64,000 nt of DNA from Spirochaetales bacterium (GCA_024233935.1 JACKOY010000016.1:1-64000), one strand, 5' to 3'. Counted from the stretch's first letter, positions 16,162-25,221 are shown. Notes: generated by a model not told the origin, from the letters alone. Numbers and translations are program-made.

Positions 16162-17175
16162 ATGAAGACTTACGTCATCCGCAGACTCTTGCTCATGATT
16201 CCGACCCTGCTCGGAATCACGATTCTCGTATTCACCCTGATTCAATTCCTGCCCGGCGGACCGGTGGAGCAGTACATCGCCCGGGTACGCGAAGCGGCCG
16301 GTCAGACCGGAACAGACCTGGGGCGACAGATCACAACCCGGGAACTCGACCGTATTCGGGCGCACTTCGGCTACGACCGCCCCGCCCACGAACGTTATAT
16401 AATCTGGCTTGGCAACGTGCTGGTGCTCGACCTGGGTGAGTCCTTTACCTACCAGGAGCCTGCCTGGGATGTTATACGGGCGCGCATGCCGATTTCCCTG
16501 TTTTTCGGGCTGACTTCGTTTCTGCTTTCATACCTCATCTGCATTCCGCTGGGTTTGAAGAAAGCCCTGTCGCACCAATCCACCTTCGACGTGGCGAGCT
16601 CGACTTTGATTTTTGCGGGCTACGTCATCCCGGGTTACGTGCTGGGCTTGCTTCTGATCATCTTTTTAGCCGGCGGGAGTTACCTGGATTTGTTTCCCAT
16701 TGGCAACGTGGTTTCGGACAATTTCGAAGAGTTATCGTTTGGCGCAAAGATTCTGGACTTTTTGCACCACATGCTCTTGCCCATGATCTGCTATATGGCA
16801 AGCGAGTTTGCTTTTTTGACTCTGCTCATGAAGAACACGCTTCTGGACGAGCTCGGCAAGGACTACATGCGCACCGCAATGGTCAAGGGCAGCGATTTTG
16901 ACACGGCCGTACGGCGCCATGCTCTGCGCAATGCGCTGATCCCGATTGCGACCCGCTTGAGCGAAATCTTTACGTTGATCTTTGCCGGAGCGCTCCTGAT
17001 TGAGAAGGTCTTCAATATCGACGGCATGGGTCTCCTGGTCTACAACGCGATTCTGGATCGGGACTACAACGTGGTGATGGGTATTATTCTTATGGTGAGT
17101 GTTCTGACCATGTTTGGTCGGCTGTTTTCAGATTTGTTGTACGTCCTTATTGATCCGCGCATTCGCTTCGATTAA
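16162..17175 (+). CDS. ABC transporter permease, YejB-like
   Basis: This is a 337-residue permease with six predicted helices. The N-terminal stretch TLLGITILVFTLIQFLPGGPVEQYIA contains the GGPVEQ motif that marks YejB as opposed to DppB. The EAA loop is AMVKGSDFDTAVRRHALRNALIP, and the C-terminus carries IDPRIRFD. It follows the YejA-like gene by 6 bp and precedes the YejE-like gene by 4 bp, so it is part of one transcript. Confidence 0.9.
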   Translation: MKTYVIRRLLLMIPTLLGITILVFTLIQFLPGGPVEQYIARVREAAGQTGTDLGRQITTRELDRIRAHFGYDRPAHERYIIWLGNVLVLDLGESFTYQEPAWDVIRARMPISLFFGLTSFLLSYLICIPLGLKKALSHQSTFDVASSTLIFAGYVIPGYVLGLLLIIFLAGGSYLDLFPIGNVVSDNFEELSFGAKILDFLHHMLLPMICYMASEFAFLTLLMKNTLLDELGKDYMRTAMVKGSDFDTAVRRHALRNALIPIATRLSEIFTLIFAGALLIEKVFNIDGMGLLVYNAILDRDYNVVMGIILMVSVLTMFGRLFSDLLYVLIDPRIRFD

Positions 17176-17179
17176 GAAC

Positions 17180-18211
17180 ATGTTTTCAGAAATCACAAAA
17201 GAACGTTTTCGCCGATTTCAGAAAATGAAGCGCGCGTACTATTCGCTCTGGATCCTGGGCACACTGACTGTGCTTTCCCTTTTCAGCGAGGCCATCGCCA
17301 ACGACCACCCGCTCTATTTGCGTTACGAAGGGCGCAGCTACTTTCCGGTCCTTTTCTTTTACCCGGGCACCGCTTTCGGCCTGGAAAACCGCACCGAGGC
17401 CGATTACGTCGTGCTGCGCAACGACGAGCAGTTTCGCGCAAAGGCTTTCATGATCATGCCTCCGATACCCCACGCGCCATCACGCAGCAATATCGATCGC
17501 GCCACACCTCCGCCCCACCCACCCTCTTTCGATCACCTGCTGGGTACGGACCGCCAGGGGCGGGATATCCTGGCCCGCCTGATTTATGGTTTTCGCATCT
17601 GCATGTTGTTTTCTCTGGCGCTGGTCCTCTTTGGTGGATTGCTGGGAGTCGTGATCGGCGGCATCCAGGGTTACGTGGGCGGGCGGACGGACATCGTCAC
17701 ACAACGACTGATCGAAATCTGGTCCGCGTTGCCTTTTCTGTACGTCGTGATTCTGGTCGGTTCCGTTTACGGGCGCGGCTTCGGCGTGTTGCTCTTCGTG
17801 ATGGCACTGTTTCACTGGATCGGACTTTCTTATTACATGCGGGCCGAGTTCTACCGAATACGGGGGCTCACGTACGTTCAGGTGGCCCGGGCCCTGGGCT
17901 TCAATCACTGGCGCATTTTCTTCCGGCAGATTTTGCCCAACGCTTTTACGCCGTTGATCACGATTCTTCCGTTTAGCCTGATTGGCGGAATTACGGCCCT
18001 GACGGCGCTGGACTTTCTGGGCTTTGGCCTGCCGCCGCCCACGCCCTCCTGGGGGGAATTACTGGGTCAGGGTCTGGAAGTGGTGCGCGAAAGCCCCGGC
18101 CTGACAATATTCACGACGATGGCGTTGTTCGGAACTCTGATGCTGGCGACCTTCATCGGCGAAGGGGCCCGGGACGCCTTTGATCCGCGGTCACGCTCGA
18201 GGGTAGAATGA
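17180..18211 (+). CDS. ABC transporter permease, YejE-like
   Basis: This is a 343-residue permease. After the first helix comes a periplasmic segment with NDHPLYLRYEGRSYFPVLFFYP and MIMPPIPHAP, characteristic of YejE. HLLGTDRQGRDILARLIYGFR then starts the transport core, and the EAA loop is QVARALGFNHWRIFFRQILPN. The start at ATG 17180 is chosen because an upstream ATG at 17114 lies inside the YejB gene. The stop overlaps the next ATPase gene by four bases. Confidence 0.9.
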   Translation: MFSEITKERFRRFQKMKRAYYSLWILGTLTVLSLFSEAIANDHPLYLRYEGRSYFPVLFFYPGTAFGLENRTEADYVVLRNDEQFRAKAFMIMPPIPHAPSRSNIDRATPPPHPPSFDHLLGTDRQGRDILARLIYGFRICMLFSLALVLFGGLLGVVIGGIQGYVGGRTDIVTQRLIEIWSALPFLYVVILVGSVYGRGFGVLLFVMALFHWIGLSYYMRAEFYRIRGLTYVQVARALGFNHWRIFFRQILPNAFTPLITILPFSLIGGITALTALDFLGFGLPPPTPSWGELLGQGLEVVRESPGLTIFTTMALFGTLMLATFIGEGARDAFDPRSRSRVE

Positions 18212-19224
18212 TGACCGGCCTGAGAAGCAATATTCTAACGGTCACGGACCTCTCCATTGGCTTTGGCCCGAGCGACCAGGAGGCGATCGCAATCACCGAC
18301 CGCGTGAACTTTGCTCTGAGTGAGGGAGAAGTGCTCGGTCTGGTGGGCGAGTCCGGTTGCGGCAAGTCGGTCACGGCTCTTGCCGTCCTGCGCCTGCTAC
18401 CCCATCCCGAGGGTCGCGTGCTCAACGGCCAGGTTCTGTTTCGCGGGCAGGACGTGCTCTCCATGTCTCCGAACGCCCTGCGCGAATTGCGCGGCAACGG
18501 CATCTCGATGATATTTCAGGAGCCTTCGTCGGCGCTCAATCCGTTGCTCTCGGTGCGACGCCAGCTCTACGAGGTCTTTGAATTTCACGAGCACAATATG
18601 GATCCCGACGTACGGGTAAATGAACTGATGGGCCGCGTGGGTTTTCCCGATCCGGAGCGCGTGCTGGACGCCTATCCGCATCAGCTTTCGGGCGGCATGT
18701 TGCAACGGGTCATGATTGCGATGGCGCTGCTCTTGAAGCCCGACCTGATCATTGCGGACGAACCAACCACGGCGCTGGATGTGACCGTGCAGGCCCAGAT
18801 CATGGAATTGTTGGTCCAGTTGACGCGTGAAGAGGGGGCCGCGGTGCTCCTCATCACACACAATCTGGGATTGATCGCACAGTACGCCACTCGACTGGCC
18901 GTCATGTACGCGGGACGCATCGTGGAGAGCGCGATGGTCGAGGCCTTTTTGAAAGAACCCCTGCATCCGTACGCGAAGGGCCTCATGGCTGCCCTGCCCG
19001 ATCTGAGTCGTTCCATGCGGGAACGCCTGCTGCCCATCGACGGTCAGGTGCCAAGGCCCCAGGACTACCCGTCCGGCTGCCGCTTTCGACCCCGCTGCAA
19101 GCAGGCTTTTGCGCCCTGCGAAAATGAACCGACCTTAAAGCCAAAAGCCGGCGGAGACCTGGAGCATAGGGTGGCCTGCTTTCTTCACGATCCAGGCGCA
19201 AGCGCAAGTGAGGAGGCCTCTTGA
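18208..19224 (+). CDS. Peptide ABC transporter ATP-binding protein (OppD-like)
   Basis: This is a 338-residue ATPase. Walker A is GESGCGKS near residues 48-55, the Q-loop MIFQEP lies near 102, the ABC signature is LSGGMLQR, Walker B is LIIADEPTTALD and the H-loop is ITHNL. The C-terminal oligopeptide/dipeptide (oligo_HPY) region has the cysteines of GCRFRPRCKQAFAPC that may hold an iron-sulfur cluster in some homologues. In E. coli the Yej system uses one fused double ATPase (YejF); here the two halves are separate genes. It is translationally coupled to the upstream and downstream genes by four-base overlaps. Confidence 0.93.
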   Translation: MMTGLRSNILTVTDLSIGFGPSDQEAIAITDRVNFALSEGEVLGLVGESGCGKSVTALAVLRLLPHPEGRVLNGQVLFRGQDVLSMSPNALRELRGNGISMIFQEPSSALNPLLSVRRQLYEVFEFHEHNMDPDVRVNELMGRVGFPDPERVLDAYPHQLSGGMLQRVMIAMALLLKPDLIIADEPTTALDVTVQAQIMELLVQLTREEGAAVLLITHNLGLIAQYATRLAVMYAGRIVESAMVEAFLKEPLHPYAKGLMAALPDLSRSMRERLLPIDGQVPRPQDYPSGCRFRPRCKQAFAPCENEPTLKPKAGGDLEHRVACFLHDPGASASEEAS

Positions 19225-20204
19225 GCACCGGCCAGTTGCTTCGCGTCCGCGACCTGCAGGTCCTCTTTCCGATTCACGGCGGCGTGATGCGCCGAACCGT
19301 GGGCCATGTGCACGCCGTAAATGGTGTCTCACTGGAAATCGGGAAAAGTGAAATAGTCTCGGTGGTGGGCGAGTCTGGTTGTGGCAAAAGCACCCTGGGC
19401 CTGGCGCTGCTCGGCCTCGTCAAAGTCACCGCCGGCGACCTGTGGCTGGAAGGCGAAGCGCTTGACGTGCATCGTTTCTCATCCTGGAAACGATTCCGCC
19501 GCGACTTTCAAATTATCTTTCAGGATCCGTACTCCTCACTGAATCCGCGCCACACAATCTACGAGATTCTTTCCGAACCTTTGATTGTGCACAAGCTGAG
19601 TCCGCGCCGCGAGTTACGCGACCGTGTGGCTTCGCTTTTGGATCGCGTAGGTCTCTCCCCGGACTACATGGATCGTTATCCCCACGCCTTTTCCGGCGGA
19701 CAGCGCCAGCGCATCAATATCGCCCGGGCCCTCGGCCTGGAACCCCGGGTACTGATATGCGATGAAATAGTTTCGGCGCTGGACGTTTCCGTGCAGGCCC
19801 AGATCATCAACCTGCTGCTGGACCTCAAACAAGAGCTCGGGCTTTCGCTCCTGTTCATTTCTCACGATCTTTCCCTGGTGCGGGCTATCTCCGACCACAT
19901 CCACGTGATGTACCTGGGGCGGGTTGTGGAACATGGTACACCGCAGCAGTTGTTCGAAGCGCCGGCGCATCATTACACGCGCGCCCTGCTCCGCTCCATA
20001 CCCGGTTTGGATCGCAGCCGCCGACCGATTCTTCTGGAAGGTGAAGTGCCTTCGGCCGTGAACCTCCCGACCGGATGCGCCTTCTATTCCCGCTGCCCGG
20101 CCCGGCAGAGCCGTTGCCAGAACGAGCGCCCGACGCTGGAACTTGAACCGGGCGGCAGCATGGCGGCCTGCTTTTTCCCGGCGGCGCCCGACGAAAAGCT
20201 CTAG
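19221..20204 (+). CDS. Peptide ABC transporter ATP-binding protein (OppF-like)
   Basis: This is a 327-residue ATPase with Walker A GESGCGKST, Q-loop IIFQDPYSSLNPR (the OppF-type sequence), signature FSGGQRQRI, Walker B VLICDEIVSALD and H-loop ISHDLSLV. The C-terminal oligo_HPY region carries GCAFYSRCPARQSRC. The start is TTG at 19221 inside a TTGA overlap with the OppD-like stop, preceded by a good AGGAGG at about 19210-19216. Together with the OppD-like protein it is the only ATPase for both divergent transport operons seen here. In the Walker B region DEIVSALD replaces the more usual DEPVSALD. Confidence 0.93.
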   Translation: MSTGQLLRVRDLQVLFPIHGGVMRRTVGHVHAVNGVSLEIGKSEIVSVVGESGCGKSTLGLALLGLVKVTAGDLWLEGEALDVHRFSSWKRFRRDFQIIFQDPYSSLNPRHTIYEILSEPLIVHKLSPRRELRDRVASLLDRVGLSPDYMDRYPHAFSGGQRQRINIARALGLEPRVLICDEIVSALDVSVQAQIINLLLDLKQELGLSLLFISHDLSLVRAISDHIHVMYLGRVVEHGTPQQLFEAPAHHYTRALLRSIPGLDRSRRPILLEGEVPSAVNLPTGCAFYSRCPARQSRCQNERPTLELEPGGSMAACFFPAAPDEKL

Positions 20205-20248
20205 GCAGCGGCTGGATTCTGCCCGGTCAGCGGTTCGATACTATAACC

Positions 20249-20707
20249 ATGACCCGGGCACGTGTATTGATCTTGTTTTCCATCTTCGTCTTTCTGGCTT
20301 CGGCCGCCGTCGAAGCGACAGAGCGGCGCGTGACCCTGAGCGACGGCTCCGATATCGTTCGTATCGCCCGCCAGTATTTGGGAGTGCCGTACCAATATGG
20401 CGGCAATTCCCCCAGCGGTTTCGATTGCTCCGGGTTGACCAGCTATGTGCTGAATCAGGCGGGGTACCAGATTCCGCGTAGCGCGCGCAACCAGTACGGT
20501 CGGCTGAATCCCGTCCGCGTTCCCAAACCGGGGGACCTGATGTTTTTTCGAACCTCGGGCACCACGGCCTCGCACGTCGGAATCTATGTGGGCAACTATC
20601 AGTTCATTCACGCGCCTTCCAGCGGCAAGCCTGTCGGCTACGCAGACATCCGGACGAATTACTGGAAAACACGCTATATCGGTTCGCGGTCGGTTTTTAA
20701 CTATTAG
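20249..20707 (+). CDS. Secreted NlpC/P60 family peptidoglycan hydrolase
   Basis: This 152-residue protein has a signal peptide (residues 1-23) followed by a single NlpC/P60 cysteine peptidase domain. The catalytic triad reads Cys60 in FDCSGLTSYV, His109 in SHVGIYVG and a third polar residue at His121 in FIHAPSSG. Such enzymes cut the D-gamma-glutamyl-diaminopimelate bond in cell-wall peptides. There is no separate binding domain. It follows the peptide transporter operon by 44 bp on the same strand, which fits recycling of cell-wall peptides, though that is inference. The stop overlaps the end of the convergent methylase gene by 11 bp. Confidence 0.9.
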   Translation: MTRARVLILFSIFVFLASAAVEATERRVTLSDGSDIVRIARQYLGVPYQYGGNSPSGFDCSGLTSYVLNQAGYQIPRSARNQYGRLNPVRVPKPGDLMFFRTSGTTASHVGIYVGNYQFIHAPSSGKPVGYADIRTNYWKTRYIGSRSVFNY

Positions 20708-21404
20708 ACGAACCGCCGGCGGCCCAATCCGCAACAAAGCGCTCCTCCAGATCCTGATGTCTGCGCACAATGCGCCGATACCAGGTCAGAGTCAGATCTT
20801 CTTTTTCGTGGGGCGTAAGCTCCCACGGAAGCGAACTCCGGTGCAGGAGCGGCACAAGGGCTGCGAGAGCGATGGCAACGCTGACCGAAACATTATAGCT
20901 TCTCGTAAACCCGAACATGGGCAGACGCAGGTGTTCATCGGCGAGCGCGATCGTTTCGGGTCGCAGGCCCGCTTCTTCCGTCCCGAACAATAACGCAAAG
21001 GGACCACGTTCGGTCGAAAACCGGTCCAGCTCCACGGCATCTCCAGCCGGTGTGGTGGCCACAATGCGATAGCCCCGGCTCCGGAGCGCACTCACGCAGG
21101 CTTCGTTCGGCTCTTCCTGATTATAGCGGTTCAGAGTGAGCCAATGCGAGGCGCCCATGGATACACCGGGATTGGGGCGATAGCGATTGCGTCCTTCCAT
21201 CAGGTGCACGTCCTGCACCCCGAAACACTCGCAGGTGCGCAGCACAGCCGATGCATTGTGCGGTTGATAGATGTCCTCGAGGGCAACGGTCACATAGCGC
21301 GTACGGTGGTCCAGGACCCGGGCTATCTGCGTCTGTTTGTTCTCGGTGACGTATCCTGCAAGAAACGCGATCAGATCTGCACGGGTCGGCGCCGTCATAC
21401 GCAA
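20697..21404 (-). CDS. trmH: TrmH/SpoU-family tRNA 2'-O-methyltransferase
   Basis: This 235-residue SPOUT-class methyltransferase probably modifies guanosine-18 of tRNA. The three SPOUT motifs are NASAVLRTCECFGVQDVHLME (motif 1, with the catalytic Arg region), LLFGTEEAGL (motif 2) and LPMFGFTRSYNVSVSVAIAL (motif 3, knot). Other SpoU enzymes have F-S-x-S-L-N-V in motif 3; F-x-R-S-Y-N-V-S-V is the TrmH form. The C-terminal extension after the knot is typical of TrmH. It overlaps the NlpC/P60 gene end to end. A second ATG two codons in is an equally good start. Confidence 0.88.
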   Translation of the reverse strand: MRMTAPTRADLIAFLAGYVTENKQTQIARVLDHRTRYVTVALEDIYQPHNASAVLRTCECFGVQDVHLMEGRNRYRPNPGVSMGASHWLTLNRYNQEEPNEACVSALRSRGYRIVATTPAGDAVELDRFSTERGPFALLFGTEEAGLRPETIALADEHLRLPMFGFTRSYNVSVSVAIALAALVPLLHRSSLPWELTPHEKEDLTLTWYRRIVRRHQDLEERFVADWAAGGSSNS

Positions 21405-21582
21405 GCACCCCGGGCATGGCGGCGCCTCTCAAGTACATTTGCTCCTGCTTCGAAACCGAGCGGGCGGACGCAGGGGACCGTGAGCGCACCGGCCTCGACG
21501 CCAGGCCGGAACCGTACGCCTGCAGGCATCTTTGCCGAATTTAGTCCTTGCTGCCCGAACCCGCTCATAAAGTCGTGGGGCG

Positions 21583-22035
21583 ATGTTGATGGAGCGGCTT
21601 CGAGAGCTGGGGTTGGAAATGCCCGAATTGAGCCCGCCGGTCGCATCTTACCTGCCGGCGCGACGACATGCGGGTCTGATTTATGTGAGCGGGCAACTGC
21701 CCATGAAAGACGGTGCCCTGCTGGCTACGGGCCCGGTCCCTTCCGGTGCGAGCGCGGAACAGGCAAAAAGCGCCATGGCGCAGAGTTTTTTGAATGGGCT
21801 GGCGGCCGCTTTACAGGTGTGCGAAGCCGCCGAGCTGACCGGGGTTTTGAAACTGGGTGCGTACGTGGCTTCCGATCCTGACTTCAGCCAGCAACACCTC
21901 ATTGCCAACGGCGCTTCCCAGCTGGCGCAAGATATCTTTGGTGAGCCGGGCCGCCATGTTCGCTTCGCTGTGGGTGTAAGCACCCTGCCCCTGAACGCGA
22001 GCGTAGAGCTGGAGATCATCTTCACGACCAAATGA
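21583..22035 (+). CDS. RidA-family protein (YjgF/YER057c type, subgroup 1)
   Basis: This 150-residue protein belongs to the RidA superfamily, in the longer subgroup that begins with a LRELGLEMPELSPPVASYLPA-type lead. VSGQLPMKDG, GAYVASDPDFSQQHLIANGAS and GRHVRFAVGVSTLPLNASVELE match that subgroup. Canonical RidA deaminates reactive enamines from PLP enzymes, but this subgroup often lacks the key Arg, so its activity is unclear. The stop TGA overlaps the start of the membrane-protein gene (ATGATGA), so the two are co-translated. Confidence 0.87.
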   Translation: MLMERLRELGLEMPELSPPVASYLPARRHAGLIYVSGQLPMKDGALLATGPVPSGASAEQAKSAMAQSFLNGLAAALQVCEAAELTGVLKLGAYVASDPDFSQQHLIANGASQLAQDIFGEPGRHVRFAVGVSTLPLNASVELEIIFTTK

Positions 22036-22670
22036 TGAACGCGCTTGAAGAACTTCTGTCCGGCGTTCTGGACGTAACAACTGCGGTTCTCGTTGGCTGG
22101 AGACGGGTTGCGACCCGGACCGGAGAACTGGTGGTATTGAGGGCCCGACGCCTGGACCGCATGCAATGGGCCTTTCTGGGTAGCGTGCTTGTGCTTGGAG
22201 TGCTTACAATCCTGCCCTGGGTCCGCTACACGGCAACCCTTCAGGCCACGGAAAGCTACGGAATTGGCTCTGAGAATCGCCTCTGGTTTTTCCTCCCTGC
22301 GCCGCTCGGTCTCTTGTTCTTTGCGATCGGAATTCCGCGACGCCTGCAGGTGTTCCTGGGCGCGCTTATTTTGGTTGCAGTTCTGTACATTGCCGGCATC
22401 GTCTATCCGAACCCGTTGCATACGGCCATCGCCCGACCCGAGGACTACTCCCTGACAGTCTGGCTGTATCTGTATGGACTGTTTCTGGTTGTAGTGGCAG
22501 GACTCGCACGGCCGGCTCTGGAGCAACCGCTCGTATGGCCGGCGGATGTGCGCGCCTACCTGCTTGATCGGCCGGCCATAGAGAGAAAGGCAGACTCCCA
22601 AACTCCTCATGGAGACACAACAACCCCAGGCAAGCGAAACGCCCCCGGTAAACGGCGCCTTCGAGTTTGA
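22032..22670 (+). CDS. Unknown membrane protein, three or four helices
   Basis: This is a 212-residue protein I cannot place in a family. Hydrophobic helices lie near residues 46-64, 84-100, 103-122 and 142-158. A short cytoplasmic N-terminus and a basic, low-complexity tail (residues 180-212, rich in Lys, Arg, Thr and Pro) flank them. It is coupled to the RidA gene by a four-base overlap. Its last 62 bp overlap the next gene, an unusually long same-strand overlap in which the basic tail is read from the DNA that also encodes the N-terminus of the 714-residue protein. Confidence 0.7.
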   Translation: MMNALEELLSGVLDVTTAVLVGWRRVATRTGELVVLRARRLDRMQWAFLGSVLVLGVLTILPWVRYTATLQATESYGIGSENRLWFFLPAPLGLLFFAIGIPRRLQVFLGALILVAVLYIAGIVYPNPLHTAIARPEDYSLTVWLYLYGLFLVVVAGLARPALEQPLVWPADVRAYLLDRPAIERKADSQTPHGDTTTPGKRNAPGKRRLRV

Positions 22671-24753
22671 CCCGCGTCAACTGCTGGCTCTACATCCCCG
22701 CGACGCGGATCGGATTTTTGCCAGCCCGGCGGTGCACGGCAAATTTCTGAACCCGGATTTCCGGGAAAACCTTCGTCAGCTGGCCCAGATTTATCAGGGG
22801 TTGCAGCGCTTTCTGCAGGGACTCGCCGCCAACCGTAAGGTCGACTCCTACTATCCCACGATCACGGAACTGTACCGGGATGTGCAGGAATATCGCCGCA
22901 CGATCAATGACAAGGCAGTCATGCCGGATCATCAACAGTTTGAGCGCCTCTGCCTGATGCTTGCGGCCAGCAATCCGCCCTTTGTTCATGTCCTGCGTGA
23001 ATTGAAGTGGGGCGAGCAGGGCTTTGAATTTGCGAGTCTTCTGGCGGCTCCGACGGAGAAGCACGAAGATAAAGTCGTTGTGGCCTACCAGGGCACGCTA
23101 ACTACATCGACGAAACTGCTCCGCGACGTGGTTCGCTCCGAGGGCTTTGGTTTCAATTATGGAAATCTATTCGAGGGAGCCCCGGACGCGACCCAGGTGC
23201 CGGTTCACCGCGGTCGCGTCGATCACGTTCTGAAGCGCTGCTATTTCAATGAGAAAGACTACAAGGCCATCTCTCAAAGCGACATCAACAATCTGCGTCG
23301 TGTGAACCAGGAGCTGTTTCGAAGAATCTATCGACCCCTCCTGTTGCAGGGCATCAAAGAAAGCCTGTTTGTCTCTTTCAGTTGCAACGACTTTCGTAAG
23401 GCCGGCTTCCCCGGTTCTGATCAGGTCTACGATGTGGTTCTCTTTCGCTCCATGGAAGAGATCAAGAACCGCTACGCCGCCCTCACCCACTTCTTGCGGC
23501 CGGATATGATGGCCGGTCTGCTCTCGTCCGATGCCGTGGACCAGATAGAAAGGCGCTTCAAAGCGGGTGAACTGGACGAAGCGCAAATGCCCATTGAGAA
23601 GGCAAAAGAGGCTTACCAGATGGCGATTCGAAAGGACCCCGTTCCCATCCCGGCCGTGTTGCTCTGCGCGGAGATCATGCTGGTTGGACAGTGGCTCCGC
23701 AAAGAGACAAAGGTTGAAGCGAAGGCACGGGAGGAGGATGAGCTCAAGCGCATCCTCAAACGCCTGCGCGACGGTGGTCTGCACCGCGTTCGAAACAATC
23801 GGGACTTCGTAATTCCCGAGAAGTATCTGAGACCCATGTTGCAGGGACGACTGCCTGCGGTGCTTGCCGTAACCGATCCGTACGACGCCCCCTCAAACAT
23901 TGCGGCCAGCGCGAATCTGGATTTGTATGATAACATTTACGTTCTGTATCGAGGTCGGGAAAACAGCGCAAAGGCAATCGACACGGCAATAGAGCTGTAC
24001 GAAGACAATTCGGACACCGTGCTTCTGCACGTGGTTGAGGAGCTTCTAGGACTTGGCCGCACTCCCGAGTCGAAACTCAAGGAGTTCGTACCGCCAATTC
24101 ACCTGGATAGACTCCGCCAGGCACTGCGCTCCAGCTATGCAACCCATTTGCCGGTCTGGCGCCGCTTCCTGCTCTGGATCACAAGTTCGCAACCGGGAGA
24201 GCAAACAATCATCCGATTACGGCGCCAGCGCCGCAAAGAGCGCGGCCGGAGCGTGGACCGGGCTCAGGAGAAATCGGAAAGAAGGGAGCGCAAGCAGGCC
24301 AGAACGAAGGTCAAGCGTCTGGCCCGCTCCCGCGTTGAAGCGACAAACGGGGCAGGTGATGCTTCCAGCGGCCTGGGAGAAGAAGAAGCCCGCGCCCTCA
24401 AGCGCCTGGAACAGTACCTGGATACCCAGTGGCTGAGGGGCAGCTATCCATCCCGCGCCGACATTGAGAGTTCGCTGGGAAACGAAGTCCACCTGACGCA
24501 CGCCCTCGATCTGGTCGATCTGGACGCGGTTTCGGCACGGTCGGTCGTCCGCATTCCGGCCGGCGCGGACGCCATTTACGCGACACGCAGTTTTCTTGAA
24601 GAGAATCGGGAAGCGCTGCTCGAGCAGATGGATTCCCGTCTGGAGCAGGACCAGGCCTTTATCCAGGGCGACCGGGAACTGCGACTACGGGGGTCGGAAT
24701 CGAAGAAGGAGCTGTACCGCGCGGTGCGTGACTTCGTTCGACGCCTTCGATGA
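22609..24753 (+). CDS. Large cytoplasmic protein of unknown function (714 aa)
   Basis: No family is recognised. The protein is soluble, helical and charged. An N-terminal region (1-330) contains an aromatic-rich block around VSFSCNDFRKAGFPGSDQVYD. A middle region runs to about 520. A strongly basic segment follows at 535-585 (runs of RRQRRKERGR and KQARTKVKRLARS type). The C-terminal 110 residues have a helical hairpin look. There is no signal peptide or ATP motif. The start ATG at 22609 has no clear ribosome-binding site, but no later ATG is plausible before residue 100. It may act with the membrane protein and RidA, with which it forms an operon. Confidence 0.75.
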   Translation: METQQPQASETPPVNGAFEFDPRQLLALHPRDADRIFASPAVHGKFLNPDFRENLRQLAQIYQGLQRFLQGLAANRKVDSYYPTITELYRDVQEYRRTINDKAVMPDHQQFERLCLMLAASNPPFVHVLRELKWGEQGFEFASLLAAPTEKHEDKVVVAYQGTLTTSTKLLRDVVRSEGFGFNYGNLFEGAPDATQVPVHRGRVDHVLKRCYFNEKDYKAISQSDINNLRRVNQELFRRIYRPLLLQGIKESLFVSFSCNDFRKAGFPGSDQVYDVVLFRSMEEIKNRYAALTHFLRPDMMAGLLSSDAVDQIERRFKAGELDEAQMPIEKAKEAYQMAIRKDPVPIPAVLLCAEIMLVGQWLRKETKVEAKAREEDELKRILKRLRDGGLHRVRNNRDFVIPEKYLRPMLQGRLPAVLAVTDPYDAPSNIAASANLDLYDNIYVLYRGRENSAKAIDTAIELYEDNSDTVLLHVVEELLGLGRTPESKLKEFVPPIHLDRLRQALRSSYATHLPVWRRFLLWITSSQPGEQTIIRLRRQRRKERGRSVDRAQEKSERRERKQARTKVKRLARSRVEATNGAGDASSGLGEEEARALKRLEQYLDTQWLRGSYPSRADIESSLGNEVHLTHALDLVDLDAVSARSVVRIPAGADAIYATRSFLEENREALLEQMDSRLEQDQAFIQGDRELRLRGSESKKELYRAVRDFVRRLR

Positions 24754-24805
24754 GGCCACACCCGGCGTTTTCGACCGGGCAGGCCGCTCATCCCAAAGGC
24801 GGCGT

Positions 24806-25024
24806 TTATATCTGGCTCAGCCGTACCAGATTGTCACGCTGCAGGTTGCTGACGTCGCCACTGAAACGACTGCCATCACGAACCACGTCCCCCTGGAAGG
24901 CTTCCAGGAGATACTGGTCGAAGCTCTTTTCCTGATTTACGGCGTTCGCTTCCACACCGCGCCCCGGCAGAGCCGCGCGTCGGCGGCGGTGATACTCGGG
25001 GCTTTCCATTTTCGTTACGATCAT
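24806..25024 (-). CDS. Small unknown protein (72 aa) with perfect ribosome-binding site
   Basis: This short gene is isolated in a spacer of about 730 bp. Two things argue that it is real. A full AGGAGG (complement of 25031-25036) lies six bases before the ATG at 25022-25024, and a plausible promoter lies just upstream. The product is hydrophilic, with an arginine cluster (HRRRRAALPGRG) near residues 12-23 and a helical part around KSFDQYLLEAFQGD. I know no homologue. It is convergent with the 714-residue gene, with stops 53 bp apart. Confidence 0.65.
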   Translation of the reverse strand: MIVTKMESPEYHRRRRAALPGRGVEANAVNQEKSFDQYLLEAFQGDVVRDGSRFSGDVSNLQRDNLVRLSQI

Positions 25025-25066
25025 GGGGAACCTCCTATCCTATCTGACGGAATTCTGGTCCCAAAG

Positions 25067-25096
25067 TTTATGTCACATTAGACATTTTAACCACAA
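25067..25096 (-). promoter_or_regulatory. Candidate promoter of the 72-residue gene
   Basis: On the minus strand TTGTGG (complement of 25091-25096) and CATAAA (complement of 25067-25072) are separated by 18 bp. Each matches four of six consensus bases. The predicted transcript would begin near 25060, giving a leader of about 35 bases that contains the perfect AGGAGG before the ATG at 25024. Confidence 0.45.
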
Positions 25097-25221
25097 CTTT
25101 GGGCCCTGTCCTCACATCAATTAAAAAAAGTTCAATGCAAGTATCGACGATTACTATACGTACGTCAAGCACAAAACATGCGTTGGCCATACATTTTTGA
25201 AGCCGGTGGGAACTCATGTTC

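Noticed and set aside
18208..20204. Possible fused YejF ATPase
   Set aside because: There are two genes with a stop and TTGA overlap between them, so it is a split pair.
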